64,000 bases of DNA, taken from the NCBI RefSeq assembly GCF_036421915.1, contig NZ_JAZGOM010000006.1, one strand, 5' to 3'. Of this stretch, positions 26,001-34,840 are shown in pieces. Source of the stretch: Georgenia_A wangjunii. Lineage in GTDB: Bacteria; Actinomycetota; Actinomycetes; Actinomycetales; Actinomycetaceae. Positions within the stretch are counted from its first letter, which is position 1. Every line of letters starts with the position of its first letter. The position numbers and the translations under genes were made by a program. The notes beneath the pieces were generated by a model, which ran no database searches, was not told where the DNA came from, and saw only the letters and a list, made by a program, of their open reading frames with translations.

Positions 26001-26178
26001 CGTCGGTGACCGGCGGTCTTGCTGTACCGCCAACAATGCGCCAGCCGCTCGATAGGGTGTCAGTGGCCCTGGACAGCTGGATGGCGCGGTCATCCGCTCG
26101 ACGATGAGGACGGCATCGGCAACCGGCAGGGCGCTCACCACCGCACCGCCCTCCGTCACTCACACACTCAGGAGTTCC

Positions 26179-27747
26179 ATGGATATCGCCGGCCCCGTCC
26201 TCATCGTCGCCACGGCGGTCGTCGCCGTGGTGGTCCTGACCATCGTCGCGTTCATCTACGCGAAGGTGCGCTTCAAGATCGCCACACCCGACGAGGCGCT
26301 CATCATCACCGGCCGCAAGAGCGGCAAGCCGGTCATCAACCCTGAGACGGGCGACGAGACGACGGACCTGTCCGGGCAGCGCGTCGTCATCGGGGGCGGC
26401 ACGTTCGTCAAGCCCGTCTTCGAGCAGGTGGTGCGCCTCTCGCTCGCCTCGCAGAGCTTCTCGGTCGCCGCCGAGGACGCCACCACCAAGAGCGGCGTGG
26501 GCGTCACCCTGCGGAGCATCGCCGTCGTCAAGGTCGGCGGCACCGAGCGGATGGTGCGGGCCTCGGCCCAGCGCTTCGCCGGACGCAGCCAGGAGCAGGT
26601 CATCGAGCAGCAGACCAGCGAGGTGCTCGTCGGTGTCCTCCGCACGATCGCGGGCACGCTCACCGTCGAGTCGATCCTGTACGAGCGCCAGGAGTTCTCC
26701 AAGGAGGTCAAGGACATCGCCGTGCCGATGCTCGCGGAGCGCGGGCTCGTGCTGGAGAACTTCGAGATCCAGACGGTCGAGGACTCCGGGAACTACATCC
26801 GCAACCTCGGCCGTCCGCGGGCCGCTGCCGTGGCCCGCGACGCGGAGATCGCCGAGGCGCAGGCGCAGCAGGAGAGCACCCAGCGCTCGAACGAGGCGGC
26901 CGTCCAGATCGCGGAGTCGAACAAGGCACTGGCGCTGCGCAACGCCCACATCGCCCAGGAGACCGCCCAGGCCCAGGCCGAGGCCGAGGCGGCGAAGGAG
27001 CGGGCCGAGGCCGAGGCGCAGCAGGCCGTGCTCGTCGAGCAGGAGCAGGTGGCCGTGCGCCGCGCAGCGCTGCGCGAGCAGGAGCTGCAGACCGAGGTGC
27101 GCAAGCCCGCCGAGGCACGCAAGTACGAGGCGGCGCAGGAGGCCGACGCCCGCAAGTACGCCGCCGAGCAGGAGGCCGAGTCCACCAAGACGGCGGCGAT
27201 CCGCAAGGCCGAGGCGGAGGCGCAGCGCACCACCGCGCAGGCCGACGCCGAGGCGTCCGCCTCCCGCGCTCGCGCCGAGGCGTCGCTGGTGGAGCAGCAG
27301 CGCCGGGCCGAGGGTGCGCTGGCGCTCGCACGGGCCGAGGCCGACGGCGTCCAGGCCCGCGGCGAGGCCGAGGCCGCTGCCGAGCGCGCCAAGGGTGAGG
27401 CACGAGGCTCCGCGATCAAGGCAGAGGCCGACGCGTACCAGTCGTTCCCCGACTCGGCCCGACTCCAGATGGTGCTCGACGCGCTGCCGAAGATGGCGCA
27501 GCCCTACGCGGACGCGCTCGCCAGCATCGACGACATCACGGTGATCGACAGGGACGGCGCGTCGAAGCTGACCACCCAGGTCGCCGCCGGCGTCCAGGAG
27601 CTCGGAACGCTCCTCAAGGCGCAGACCGGCATCGACCTCATCGAGCTGGTCCGCGGCGGAGCGTCCCCCGAGCACCGGCCGGACGGCCTCGCGCCGGCAG
27701 GCCGCTCCGCAGGAGCCCACGAGAGCGGCGACAGCTCGCTGACGTAG
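26179..27747 (+). CDS. Flotillin-like (SPFH/band 7) membrane protein
   Basis: 522 residues. One N-terminal membrane helix (about 5-27), an SPFH domain (about 35-220, with VRASAQRFAGRSQEQV and IYERQEF-like motifs), then a long Ala/Glu-rich coiled coil (about 225-430), and a C-terminal domain with LPKMAQPYADALASIDDITVI. This is the FloT/YuaG architecture: an oligomeric scaffold for ordered membrane microdomains. ATG 26179 is chosen because GGAG stands five bases before it and the membrane helix follows at once. The 178-base leader has a possible TAGGGT -10 at 26053-26058. Confidence 0.9.
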   Translation: MDIAGPVLIVATAVVAVVVLTIVAFIYAKVRFKIATPDEALIITGRKSGKPVINPETGDETTDLSGQRVVIGGGTFVKPVFEQVVRLSLASQSFSVAAEDATTKSGVGVTLRSIAVVKVGGTERMVRASAQRFAGRSQEQVIEQQTSEVLVGVLRTIAGTLTVESILYERQEFSKEVKDIAVPMLAERGLVLENFEIQTVEDSGNYIRNLGRPRAAAVARDAEIAEAQAQQESTQRSNEAAVQIAESNKALALRNAHIAQETAQAQAEAEAAKERAEAEAQQAVLVEQEQVAVRRAALREQELQTEVRKPAEARKYEAAQEADARKYAAEQEAESTKTAAIRKAEAEAQRTTAQADAEASASRARAEASLVEQQRRAEGALALARAEADGVQARGEAEAAAERAKGEARGSAIKAEADAYQSFPDSARLQMVLDALPKMAQPYADALASIDDITVIDRDGASKLTTQVAAGVQELGTLLKAQTGIDLIELVRGGASPEHRPDGLAPAGRSAGAHESGDSSLT

Positions 27748-27797
27748 CCCTGCCGCGGCAGAGCGGCGACAGCTCGCTGACCTAGCCCTGCCGCGGC
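27722..27797. repeat. 38-bp tandem duplication across the flotillin stop codon
   Basis: 27722-27759 and 27760-27797 differ at one base. The first copy contains the TAG stop, the second repeats the last codons and a TAG after the gene. Confidence 0.88.
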
Positions 27798-27845
27798 GAG
27801 CACGCCCAGCGGCAGTCGTGGCGGTCGCTGCACGCCCCGGCGGGG

Positions 27846-27911
27846 GCGTGCAGCGATCACTGCGGGAACCCGGCGGCGGCGTGCAGCGACCGCTGCGGGA
27901 ACCCGCGGCGG
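27846..27911. repeat. 33-bp tandem repeat, two copies
   Basis: Units starting GCGTGCAGCGA at 27846 and 27879 lie between the convergent flotillin and DUF6157 genes. Confidence 0.7.
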
Positions 27912-27931
27912 TCGCGCCGCCGGCTTGCGCG

Positions 27932-28354
27932 CTACGCCCGCGAGCGCCGCATCGCCCGCTTGAGGGTGAGCGGTGCGCCGTCGCTGCCCGTCGCTCCGGG
28001 CGCGGCCAGCTCGGCGTAGCGCTCGGTCTCGACGCCGTACAGCGCGACCCTGCCCTCGGCGTCGTGGTGGACGCCCCAGCCGTACGTCTTGCCGAGCGGC
28101 GAGGCCCGCAGGCACGCCTGCGGCTTGGCGAAGAACTCCTCGCGCGCCTGTGCCCGGTCATCCTCGGCGATCCCCTTGCGGACCGCGTGCACGGTGAACA
28201 GGACGTCGTCCGAGGTCAGCGTGTACGGCGCGGCGCTGATGAGCTCGTACGTGAGCGCGGCGACCGAGCCCGGCGCCGTCGGGACCGTGCCGGCTGCCGC
28301 GGGGCAGTCCTCGGCGACGGCGATGAACGTCTCGCGGTAGTTCGTGGTGCCCAT
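27932..28354 (-). CDS. DUF6157 family protein
   Basis: 140-residue soluble protein. The pattern TTNYRETFIAVAEDCP, TYELISAAPYTLTSDDVLF, FFAKPQACLRASPLGKTYGWGVH and a final basic MRRSRA fits the DUF6157 family, whose function is unknown. Cys at about 17 and 82 are typical positions. It converges on the flotillin gene and is divergent from the carboxylase alpha-subunit gene. Confidence 0.8.
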   Translation of the reverse strand: MGTTNYRETFIAVAEDCPAAAGTVPTAPGSVAALTYELISAAPYTLTSDDVLFTVHAVRKGIAEDDRAQAREEFFAKPQACLRASPLGKTYGWGVHHDAEGRVALYGVETERYAELAAPGATGSDGAPLTLKRAMRRSRA

Positions 28355-28450
28355 GGCGGGAGCCTAGGGCGGAGCACCGCCGGCGGACAGGGGCGAGCGC
28401 GAATTTGTACGAGCGCTATCAACCCCTCCCGGCCGACGGACCGCATGGCG

Positions 28451-28483
28451 CAGTCCACTTGTGGGCACTGCACAACTGGACTG
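28451..28483. promoter_or_regulatory. 33-bp inverted repeat, candidate operator of the carboxylase alpha-subunit gene
   Basis: CAGTCCACTTGTG (28451-28463) and CACAACTGGACTG (28471-28483) pair at 12 of 13 positions around seven bases. It lies 74 bases before the TAACGT -10 (28557) and shares its central 17 bases with the motif before accD. Confidence 0.55.
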
Positions 28484-28556
28484 CACCGCCGTTGCGAGGA
28501 TGGACAGACTTGGCCGCCGCCCGAGGGTCGAGTGTGGAGACTGCGCGCCGCCCGGC

Positions 28557-28562
28557 TAACGT
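28557..28562 (+). promoter_or_regulatory. -10 element of the carboxylase alpha-subunit gene
   Basis: TAACGT, 43 bases before ATG 28606; this gene has a leader with a GGAG site. Confidence 0.4.
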
Positions 28563-28605
28563 GGGCCGGTCAGTCTTCCCCACCGGGCCATCGAGCGGAG
28601 CGTCC

Positions 28606-30447
28606 ATGACGAGCACCTCACCAACGCCGAGCCCGTCCCGTCGGCTCACCAAGGTGCTCATCGCCAACCGGGGCGAGATCGCCGTCCGCGTCGCGCGGGC
28701 GTGCGCCGACGCCGGGATCGCGACCGTCGGTGTCTACGCCGAGCCCGACCGCAACGCCCTCCACGTGCGCCTGTGCGACGAGGCCTTCGGGCTGGGCGGC
28801 TCCCGCGCCGCCGAGACGTACCTCGACTCGGCGAAGATCCTTGACGTCGCCCGCCGCAGCGGCGCTGACGCCATCCACCCGGGGTACGGGTTCCTCTCCG
28901 AGAACGCCGACTTCGCGCAGGCATGCATCGACGCCGGGCTCGCCTGGATCGGTCCACCCCCGTCGGCCATCGAGTCCCTCGGCAACAAGGTGAGCGCACG
29001 CCGGATCGCCAAGGCAGCGGGCGCCCCCCTCGTGGCCGGCACCCCTGCCCCCGTCACCGGCGCCGACGAGGTCCTCGACTTCGCGGACACGCACGGCCTC
29101 CCGGTCGCCATCAAGGCAGCGTTCGGCGGCGGCGGGCGCGGCCTCAAGGTCGCCCGCACCCGCGAGGAGATCCCCGAGCTCTTCGACTCCGCCGTCCGCG
29201 AGGCGACCGCCGCGTTCGGCCGCGGGGAGTGCTTCGTCGAGCGGTTCCTCGACCGCCCGCGCCACGTCGAGACCCAGTGCCTCGCCGACTCCCACGGCAC
29301 CGTCGTCGTCGTCTCGACCCGCGACTGCTCGCTCCAGCGCCGGCACCAGAAGCTCCTCGAGGAGGCGCCGGCGCCGTTCCTCACGCCCGAGCAGGACGCC
29401 GAGCTGCGCCGTGCCTCCATCGCGATCCTCCGGGAGGCCGGCTACGTGGGCGCCGGCACGGCGGAGTTCCTCATCGGCTCCGACGGCACGATCTCGTTCC
29501 TCGAGGTCAACACCCGCCTCCAGGTCGAGCACCCCGTCACGGAGGAGGTCACGGGCATCGACCTCGTCCGCGAGCAGCTGCGCATCGCCGCGGGCGAGGA
29601 GCTCGGCTACACCGAGGTCGCCTCCCGCGGGCACTCGATCGAGATGCGCATCAACGGCGAGGACCCGAGCGCCGGCTTCCTGCCGGCTCCCGGCACCATC
29701 AGCGCGCTCAGCTGGCCCGCCGGGCCCGGCGTCCGGGTGGACTCCGGCGTCGTCGCCGGGGACCGCGTCTCCGGCGCCTTCGACTCGATGCTCGCCAAGA
29801 TCATCATCACCGGTGCGACGCGGCAGCAGGCCATCGAGCGCGCCCGGCGCGCGCTGCGCGAGGTGGAGATCACCGGGCTCGCCACCGTCATCCCCTTCCA
29901 CCGGGCCGTCCTCGACGCCCCGGAGTTCGCCGCGACGACGGCCGAGGACTTCGCCGTCCACACGACGTGGATCGAGACGGACTACGCCGCCCGCGTGGCC
30001 GAGGCCGCCGCGAGCGCCCCCGCCGCCCCGGCCGCGCCGCCCCAGGAGGACGAGCCGGAGGGCGCGACCGAGCGGGTCGTCGTCGAGGTCGGCGGCAAGC
30101 GGCTCGAGGTGGTCCTGCCCGCCGGCCTCGGCATCTCGGCCGGACGCGCCGGGCGCAGCGCGCTGCGCCGCCCGGTCCGGCGCGCCGGGACGAGGGTGGC
30201 CGCCTCCTCGAACGGCGGGCTCACCTCGCCGATGCAGGGGACGATCGTCAAGGTCGCGGTCGCCGAGGGCGACCTCGTCTCGGCCGGCGACCTCGTCGTC
30301 GTCCTCGAGGCGATGAAGATGGAGCAGCCGCTCGTCGCCCACCGTGACGGGCGCGTGAGCGGGCTGCAGGCGACCGTGGGGCAGAACGTCTCCTCGGGGA
30401 CCCTCATCTGCGACATCGCGCCACAGGCGGAGATCACCGCGGGCTGA
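28606..30447 (+). CDS. accBC: Acyl-CoA carboxylase alpha subunit (biotin carboxylase plus BCCP)
   Basis: 613 residues. Biotin carboxylase part: VLIANRGEIAVRVARA, IHPGYGFLSENADFA, the ATP-grasp Gly loop KAAFGGGGRGLKV (about 165-177), EVNTRLQVEHPVTEE. After a Pro/Ala linker comes the BCCP domain with biotin attachment Lys K571 in LEAMKMEQPL. It carboxylates its own biotin, which AccD then uses for acetyl- or propionyl-CoA. The ATG has GCGGAG at six bases. birA, accD and accE lie 5-8 kb upstream; the order matches birA-accD5-accE5-maf...accA3 of M. tuberculosis. Confidence 0.95.
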   Translation: MTSTSPTPSPSRRLTKVLIANRGEIAVRVARACADAGIATVGVYAEPDRNALHVRLCDEAFGLGGSRAAETYLDSAKILDVARRSGADAIHPGYGFLSENADFAQACIDAGLAWIGPPPSAIESLGNKVSARRIAKAAGAPLVAGTPAPVTGADEVLDFADTHGLPVAIKAAFGGGGRGLKVARTREEIPELFDSAVREATAAFGRGECFVERFLDRPRHVETQCLADSHGTVVVVSTRDCSLQRRHQKLLEEAPAPFLTPEQDAELRRASIAILREAGYVGAGTAEFLIGSDGTISFLEVNTRLQVEHPVTEEVTGIDLVREQLRIAAGEELGYTEVASRGHSIEMRINGEDPSAGFLPAPGTISALSWPAGPGVRVDSGVVAGDRVSGAFDSMLAKIIITGATRQQAIERARRALREVEITGLATVIPFHRAVLDAPEFAATTAEDFAVHTTWIETDYAARVAEAAASAPAAPAAPPQEDEPEGATERVVVEVGGKRLEVVLPAGLGISAGRAGRSALRRPVRRAGTRVAASSNGGLTSPMQGTIVKVAVAEGDLVSAGDLVVVLEAMKMEQPLVAHRDGRVSGLQATVGQNVSSGTLICDIAPQAEITAG

Positions 30448-30454
30448 GCCCCCC

Positions 30455-30485
30455 GACGCCCCTCCACGACGCCTCGGGGGGCGTC
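30455..30485 (+). terminator. Hairpin after the carboxylase alpha-subunit gene
   Basis: GACGCCCC and GGGGCGTC form an eight-base stem around 15 bases, seven bases after the stop codon. No T-tract. Confidence 0.4.
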
Positions 30486-30513
30486 CCGGCGGCGGGCACC
30501 GGCCCGGTCGTGC

Positions 30514-30519
30514 CAGGCT
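30514..30519 (+). promoter_or_regulatory. Weak -10 element of the Nudix-NYN gene
   Basis: CAGGCT six bases before GTG 30526. Confidence 0.3.
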
Positions 30520-30525
30520 GAGCCC

Positions 30526-31515
30526 GTGGACCCTTCCCGCCCGCCGGACCAGCGCCCTCCGCGGCGCCCCGGCGACGCGTGGGTCGAGTGCCGGTGCGGG
30601 AGCCGGCACTGGGGTGAGTTCGGCGCCGCCGGCGTGCTCGTGGTCCGCCACGGGGACGACGGCGACGCGGTCGTCCTCCAGCACCGCGCCCTGTGGAGCC
30701 ACCACGGTGGGACGTGGGGGCTGCCCGGGGGCGCCATCGGACCGGACGAGACGGCGGTCGAGGGCGCCGTGCGGGAGGCCGTCGAGGAGGTGGGTCTGCG
30801 CGCCGAGTGGTTGCGGCCCCGCGCGACGTGGGTGCTCGACCACCCTGATTGGTCCTACACGACCGTGGTCGCGGACGCCGTGGCAGCCTTCGAGCCCACG
30901 GTGACGGACGCGGAGAGCCTCGACACCCGCTGGGTCGGCGTCGGCGCGCTCGCCGACCTGCCCCTCCTGCCGGCTTTCGCCGCCTCGCTGCCAGAGCTCG
31001 CCCGGATCATGGGGCGCCGCCTCGTCCTCGTCGTCGACGCGGCGAACACCGTCGGGTCGCGGCCGGACGGCTGGTGGAACGACCGGCTCGGCGCGACCCG
31101 GCGCCTGCGGGACGAGCTCGACGCGCTGGCCAGCACGGGGGTCCCCGCCGACGCCGTCGGCCTGCCCGGGCACACGTGGTTCCCCGACGTCGTCCTCGTC
31201 GCCGAGGGTGCCGCTCGCGGGGTGCCCTCGAGCGAGCACACCCGCGTCGTCGACGCCCCGGGCTCCGGTGACGACGAGGTCGTCCGGCAGGTCGCCCTCG
31301 CCCTCGGGCTCACCGTCGCGGAGGCGCCCGGCGGCCGCGGTCAGCCAGGCGGGGAACGGGGGGCCGGCACGACCGACGCCGTGCCCGGAACCACCGCGGA
31401 CCTCGCCGAGAGCGGGGGCGCGGTCGAGGTCGTCGTCGTCACCGCGGACCGCGCGCTCCGTGAGCGGGTGAGCGAGATCGGGGCCGGCGTCGCCGGCCCG
31501 CGGCTCGTCCACTGA
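30526..31515 (+). CDS. Nudix hydrolase fused to a NYN/PIN-like domain
   Basis: 329 residues in two parts. Residues 30-155 are a Nudix domain; the box G-x5-E-x7-R-E-x2-E-E is complete (GGAIGPDETAVEGAVREAVEE, cited by pattern, about 69-89). Residues 163-329 begin RLVLVVDAANTVGSRPDGWW and end VVVVTADRALRERVSEIGA with an APGSGDDEVV segment between: the acidic strand pattern of NYN/PIN nuclease folds. Elsewhere in actinobacteria this second part is usually a separate small protein labelled NTP pyrophosphohydrolase (from memory). A Gly-rich linker interrupts it at about 270-295. It may clean nucleotides or cleave RNA; the substrate is unknown. Confidence 0.85.
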   Translation: MDPSRPPDQRPPRRPGDAWVECRCGSRHWGEFGAAGVLVVRHGDDGDAVVLQHRALWSHHGGTWGLPGGAIGPDETAVEGAVREAVEEVGLRAEWLRPRATWVLDHPDWSYTTVVADAVAAFEPTVTDAESLDTRWVGVGALADLPLLPAFAASLPELARIMGRRLVLVVDAANTVGSRPDGWWNDRLGATRRLRDELDALASTGVPADAVGLPGHTWFPDVVLVAEGAARGVPSSEHTRVVDAPGSGDDEVVRQVALALGLTVAEAPGGRGQPGGERGAGTTDAVPGTTADLAESGGAVEVVVVTADRALRERVSEIGAGVAGPRLVH

Positions 31516-31650
31516 CGCCACCGACCTGCGATCTCCCCGCCCAGCGCCGCCGGCCGCGGCACGACGCCCCGGGCCGGGTACTCCGGGCCGGCACCCCCCT
31601 GCGTCGTCCCTGCCCGGCGGACGCGTGGTACCGCTGCCCGCCACGTTACG

Positions 31651-31656
31651 TAGGCT
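31651..31656 (+). promoter_or_regulatory. -10 element of dapD
   Basis: TAGGCT seven bases before ATG 31664; leaderless spacing. Confidence 0.6.
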
Positions 31657-31663
31657 TCGGGGC

Positions 31664-32611
31664 ATGGACGCGCGCATCGGACACGGACTCGGCCTGGCCA
31701 CGATCACCGACGGCGGGCAGGTGCTCGACGTCTGGTACCCCGCACCGGCCCTCGGCCCGGCGCCGGAGACCCCCGCCGGCGCCGACCTCACGTCCGGGGA
31801 GGGCAGGGACGAGGCGCGCGGGGTCCGCACGGAGGTCGTGCGCACCGAGATCGACCTCGATGCCGCCCCGGCCGGCACGGCCGACGCCTACCTGCGCCTC
31901 CACCTCCTCTCCCACCGCCTCGTGCGCCCGGGCACCATCAACCTCGACGGCATCTTCGGTGCCCTGCCGATCGTCGTGTGGACGTCGGCGGGCCCGTGCG
32001 CCGTCGAGGGCTTCGAGGCCACCCGTGCGCGCCTGCGTGCCCGGGGCACCCACGTGAGCGTCGACGGCGTCGACAAGTTCCCGCGGATGACGGACTACGT
32101 CACCCCGACGGGCGTGCGCATCGCCGACGCCTCCCGGGTGCGCCTCGGCGCCCACCTCGCGCCGGGCACGACCGTCATGCACGAGGGCTTCGTCAACTAC
32201 AACGCGGGCACCCTGGGCCGGTCGATGGTCGAGGGCCGGATCTCCCAGGGCGTCGTCGTCGGCGACGGGTCCGACATCGGCGGAGGGGCCTCGATCATGG
32301 GCACCCTCTCGGGCGGCGGGCAGCACGTCATCTCGATCGGCGAGCGTTGCCTCCTCGGGGCGAACGCGGGCCTGGGCATCAGCCTCGGCGACGACTGCGT
32401 CGTCGAGGCCGGGCTCTACGTCACGGCCGGCATGAAGGTCTCGCTCCTGCCGGCGCCGGGCGAGGGCGCCGCCGCGCCGCGGGTCGTGGCAGCCCGTGAG
32501 CTGTCCGGGAAGGACAACATCCTCCTGCGCCGGAACTCCGTCAGCGGCGCCGTCGAGGCCCTCTCGCGCACGGGGAGCGGAGTCACGCTCAACGACGCGC
32601 TCCATGCCTGA
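31664..32611 (+). CDS. dapD: Tetrahydrodipicolinate N-succinyltransferase (actinobacterial DapD)
   Basis: 315 residues. N-terminal mixed domain, then a left-handed beta-helix with MHEGFVNYNAGTLGRSMVEGR and SDIGGGASIMGTLSGGG (cited in part: FVNYNAGTLG, GGGASIMGTLSGGG), typical of the actinobacterial DapD subclass. Acts as a trimer, transferring succinyl from succinyl-CoA to tetrahydrodipicolinate in lysine and diaminopimelate synthesis. DapC, the next enzyme, is encoded at 37.5-38.7 kb. The stop overlaps the start of the next gene by eight bases (ATGCCTGA). Confidence 0.93.
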   Translation: MDARIGHGLGLATITDGGQVLDVWYPAPALGPAPETPAGADLTSGEGRDEARGVRTEVVRTEIDLDAAPAGTADAYLRLHLLSHRLVRPGTINLDGIFGALPIVVWTSAGPCAVEGFEATRARLRARGTHVSVDGVDKFPRMTDYVTPTGVRIADASRVRLGAHLAPGTTVMHEGFVNYNAGTLGRSMVEGRISQGVVVGDGSDIGGGASIMGTLSGGGQHVISIGERCLLGANAGLGISLGDDCVVEAGLYVTAGMKVSLLPAPGEGAAAPRVVAARELSGKDNILLRRNSVSGAVEALSRTGSGVTLNDALHA

Positions 32612-33497
32612 GCGCGAGGCCAGGGCGGCGGGCTGCCTCGCCGGTGCCCTCGGGATCCTGCTCGTCCTCGCCCTCGCCGCGGGCGCCGTCGTCGCCGTCC
32701 TCACCTGGGTGGTCCCCGCGCGCGTCTCGGACGACTGCACCGTGACGCTCGCGGACGGGACGAGCGCGACCCTCGACGCCGACCAGGCCGACAACGCCGC
32801 CCTCATCGCCGCCGTCGCGGTGCGCCGCGCGCTGCCCGCCAGGGCCGTGACGATCGCGCTGGCGACGGCCGTCCAGGAGTCGAGGCTCCGCAACATCGAC
32901 TACGGCGACCGCGACTCCCTCGGCCTCTTCCAGCAGCGCCCCTCCCAGGGCTGGGGCACCGAGGAGCAGATCCTCGACCCCGTCTACGCGACCGGCGCGT
33001 TCTACGACGCGCTCGTGACCGTCCCCGGCTACGCCGACCTGCCCGTCACGGAGGCGGCCCAGCTCGTCCAGCGCTCCGCGTTCCCCGACGCCTACGCCGA
33101 TCACGAGCCCGAGGGACGCGCGTTCGCCTCCGCGCTCACGGGGCACTCCCCCGCCGCGCTCACGTGCCGCCTCGCCCTGCCCGACGGGGACGCCGCTGAC
33201 GGCGGCACCGACGTGAGCGGAGTGGTCCTCGCCCGCCTCGAGCGGGACTTCGGTGCGCTCGACGCCTCGGCCGCCGGTGGCGTGGTCACCGCCGACGCTG
33301 CGAGCCTCGCCGGTGGTGACGCGGGTGAGCGCCTCGCGTGGTCGCTCGCCCACTGGGCCGTCGCGACAGCCTCCGTGACCGGCGTGACGACCGTCGAGGT
33401 GGACGGGCAGGTCTGGCGACGCAGCGACGGCGAGGACGCCCGCTGGGCGAGCGACGCCGGCGCGACAGCCGGCCCCGGGCTCGTCCGGATCTCCTAG
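32604..33497 (+). CDS. Membrane-anchored lysozyme-like (transglycosylase-fold) protein
   Basis: 297 residues. A short basic N-terminus and one membrane helix (about 10-32) place the rest outside the cell. The segment TAVQESRLRNIDYGDRDSLGLFQQRP contains the candidate catalytic Glu (E92) and the SLGLFQ pattern of lysozyme-like folds, quoted here as AVQESRLRNI and DSLGLFQQRPSQGWG; YATGAFYDALV follows. Such proteins are widespread in actinobacteria and poorly studied; peptidoglycan cleavage is the likely but unproved role. ATG 32604 overlaps the dapD stop, so it is coupled to a diaminopimelate gene. Confidence 0.78.
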   Translation: MPEREARAAGCLAGALGILLVLALAAGAVVAVLTWVVPARVSDDCTVTLADGTSATLDADQADNAALIAAVAVRRALPARAVTIALATAVQESRLRNIDYGDRDSLGLFQQRPSQGWGTEEQILDPVYATGAFYDALVTVPGYADLPVTEAAQLVQRSAFPDAYADHEPEGRAFASALTGHSPAALTCRLALPDGDAADGGTDVSGVVLARLERDFGALDASAAGGVVTADAASLAGGDAGERLAWSLAHWAVATASVTGVTTVEVDGQVWRRSDGEDARWASDAGATAGPGLVRIS

Positions 33498-33593
33498 CGG
33501 CGTCACCGGACGACGGGACTCGGCCGCGAGCGACGTCGTGGACCGTCGGGGGACTCGCGGGCCCGTGACGGGGCCCAGCCGTGCGGGGTGGTA

Positions 33594-34802
33594 CTACGAG
33601 AGCGGGAGCTCGCAGCGCAGGGTCCACACCGAGCCGTCGGCGACGGCCTCGACCGTGCCGCTGCGCTGGCTCGCACGCGTCCGCATGTTCTGCAGGCCCA
33701 TCCCGGACGACTCCTCCGCCGGCGCCCCGGTCGCCGCGATCCCGTTCCGGACGAGCAGGTGGACCGCCCGGCGACTCTGCCGGATGCTGATGCGCACCGT
33801 CTGGGCACGGTCCCCGTGCTTGACCACGTTCGTCGCCGCCTCCTGGAGGATCCGGCCGAGCGCGAGGTCCACCTCGCCGGGCAGGCCGGCCAGCACGGTC
33901 GGGTCGTACTCGACGGCGGTCCTGAAGCCGATGCCCTCGAGGTTCTGCCGGATGGACGCGAGCGTCGTCGCGAGCTTGAGGTCGACCGCGGTCTCGCCGT
34001 TCCCGGCCTCCTCCTCCTCGTCGCCCTGGAGGACGTCGAGCATCCACCGCAGCTCGGTGAGGGCCTGGCGGGTCGACCCGGCGATGACCTTGAGGGACTT
34101 GTCCCGCTGGTCGGAGTCCTGCGCCATCGAGACGACGTTGGCGTGCATCGAGGCCATCGTGATGTGGTGCGCGACGATGTCGTGGAGCTCGCGGGCGATC
34201 CGGTTCCGCTCGCCGCGCAGCGAGCGCTCCTGCTCCTCCTCGAAGCCGGAGATGCGCAACGCGGCCGCGCGGTTGCGCTCGGCGAGCGCTGCGTACGTCA
34301 CCCCGATCACCGCCGAGACGAGGAGGAGGCCGACGGGGACGAAGATCCGCTCGCGTATGTCCTCGTGAAGCACGGCGCTGCCGATGACCCAGATGAAGCA
34401 GAAGGCGACGTAGCTGGTCGCGAAGAGCCTGCTCGCCCTGCCGATGACGACACCGCTGATCACAAGCCCGACGATGCCGATACCCGTGCCGAGGTCGGAG
34501 AACATGCTGACAGCCATCGTCCCGGCGAGGATCGCCGCGCCGATCGAGACACGGAAGGCGACGACCACCAGTGCGGCGTGCGCCATGAGGACGAGCGCGA
34601 CACCCGTGCCGTCCGCCGCGCCGTCCGCCTCTCCGTCGCTGATCCCAACCAAGAGATCCGACGCGGCGGAGAAGATGGTGGCGCCGACGATGACCACTCG
34701 CACCCAGGGTGCGAGCGGTGCGCTCTGCCAGAAGTTTCGCAGCGCCCGTTGTGCGGGCTCGAGGGCCCGCCGTGCGGGTTCAACAAGCGGGCGCCGGTCC
34801 AC
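33594..34802 (-). CDS. NarL-type sensor histidine kinase (HisKA_3), multi-span sensor
   Basis: 402 residues. About 35-50 onward holds five or six membrane helices up to residue ~165 with almost no extracytoplasmic domain, so the input is probably a membrane-level or small extracellular ligand. Then a coiled coil and HisKA_3 with the phosphoacceptor His in RIARELHDIVAHHITMASMHA (cited: ARELHDIVAHH), and HATPase_c (ILQEAATNVVKHG, GMGLQNMRTRA). It lies 38 bases after a small secreted-peptide gene on the same strand and is divergent from a NarL-type regulator, its likely partner. GTG 34802 follows TATCTT by six bases, allowing its own leaderless transcript. The signal is unknown; see the peptide entry. 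Confidence 0.9.
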   Translation of the reverse strand: MDRRPLVEPARRALEPAQRALRNFWQSAPLAPWVRVVIVGATIFSAASDLLVGISDGEADGAADGTGVALVLMAHAALVVVAFRVSIGAAILAGTMAVSMFSDLGTGIGIVGLVISGVVIGRASRLFATSYVAFCFIWVIGSAVLHEDIRERIFVPVGLLLVSAVIGVTYAALAERNRAAALRISGFEEEQERSLRGERNRIARELHDIVAHHITMASMHANVVSMAQDSDQRDKSLKVIAGSTRQALTELRWMLDVLQGDEEEEAGNGETAVDLKLATTLASIRQNLEGIGFRTAVEYDPTVLAGLPGEVDLALGRILQEAATNVVKHGDRAQTVRISIRQSRRAVHLLVRNGIAATGAPAEESSGMGLQNMRTRASQRSGTVEAVADGSVWTLRCELPLS

Positions 34803-34808
34803 CTCCCG

Positions 34809-34814
34809 AAGATA
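34809..34814 (-). promoter_or_regulatory. -10 element of the sensor kinase gene
   Basis: TATCTT on the minus strand six bases before GTG 34802, inside the gap after the peptide gene; it may give kinase transcripts independent of the peptide. Confidence 0.4.
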
Positions 34815-34840
34815 CCGCGCCCCGCCGCGCGTCCGGCGCG

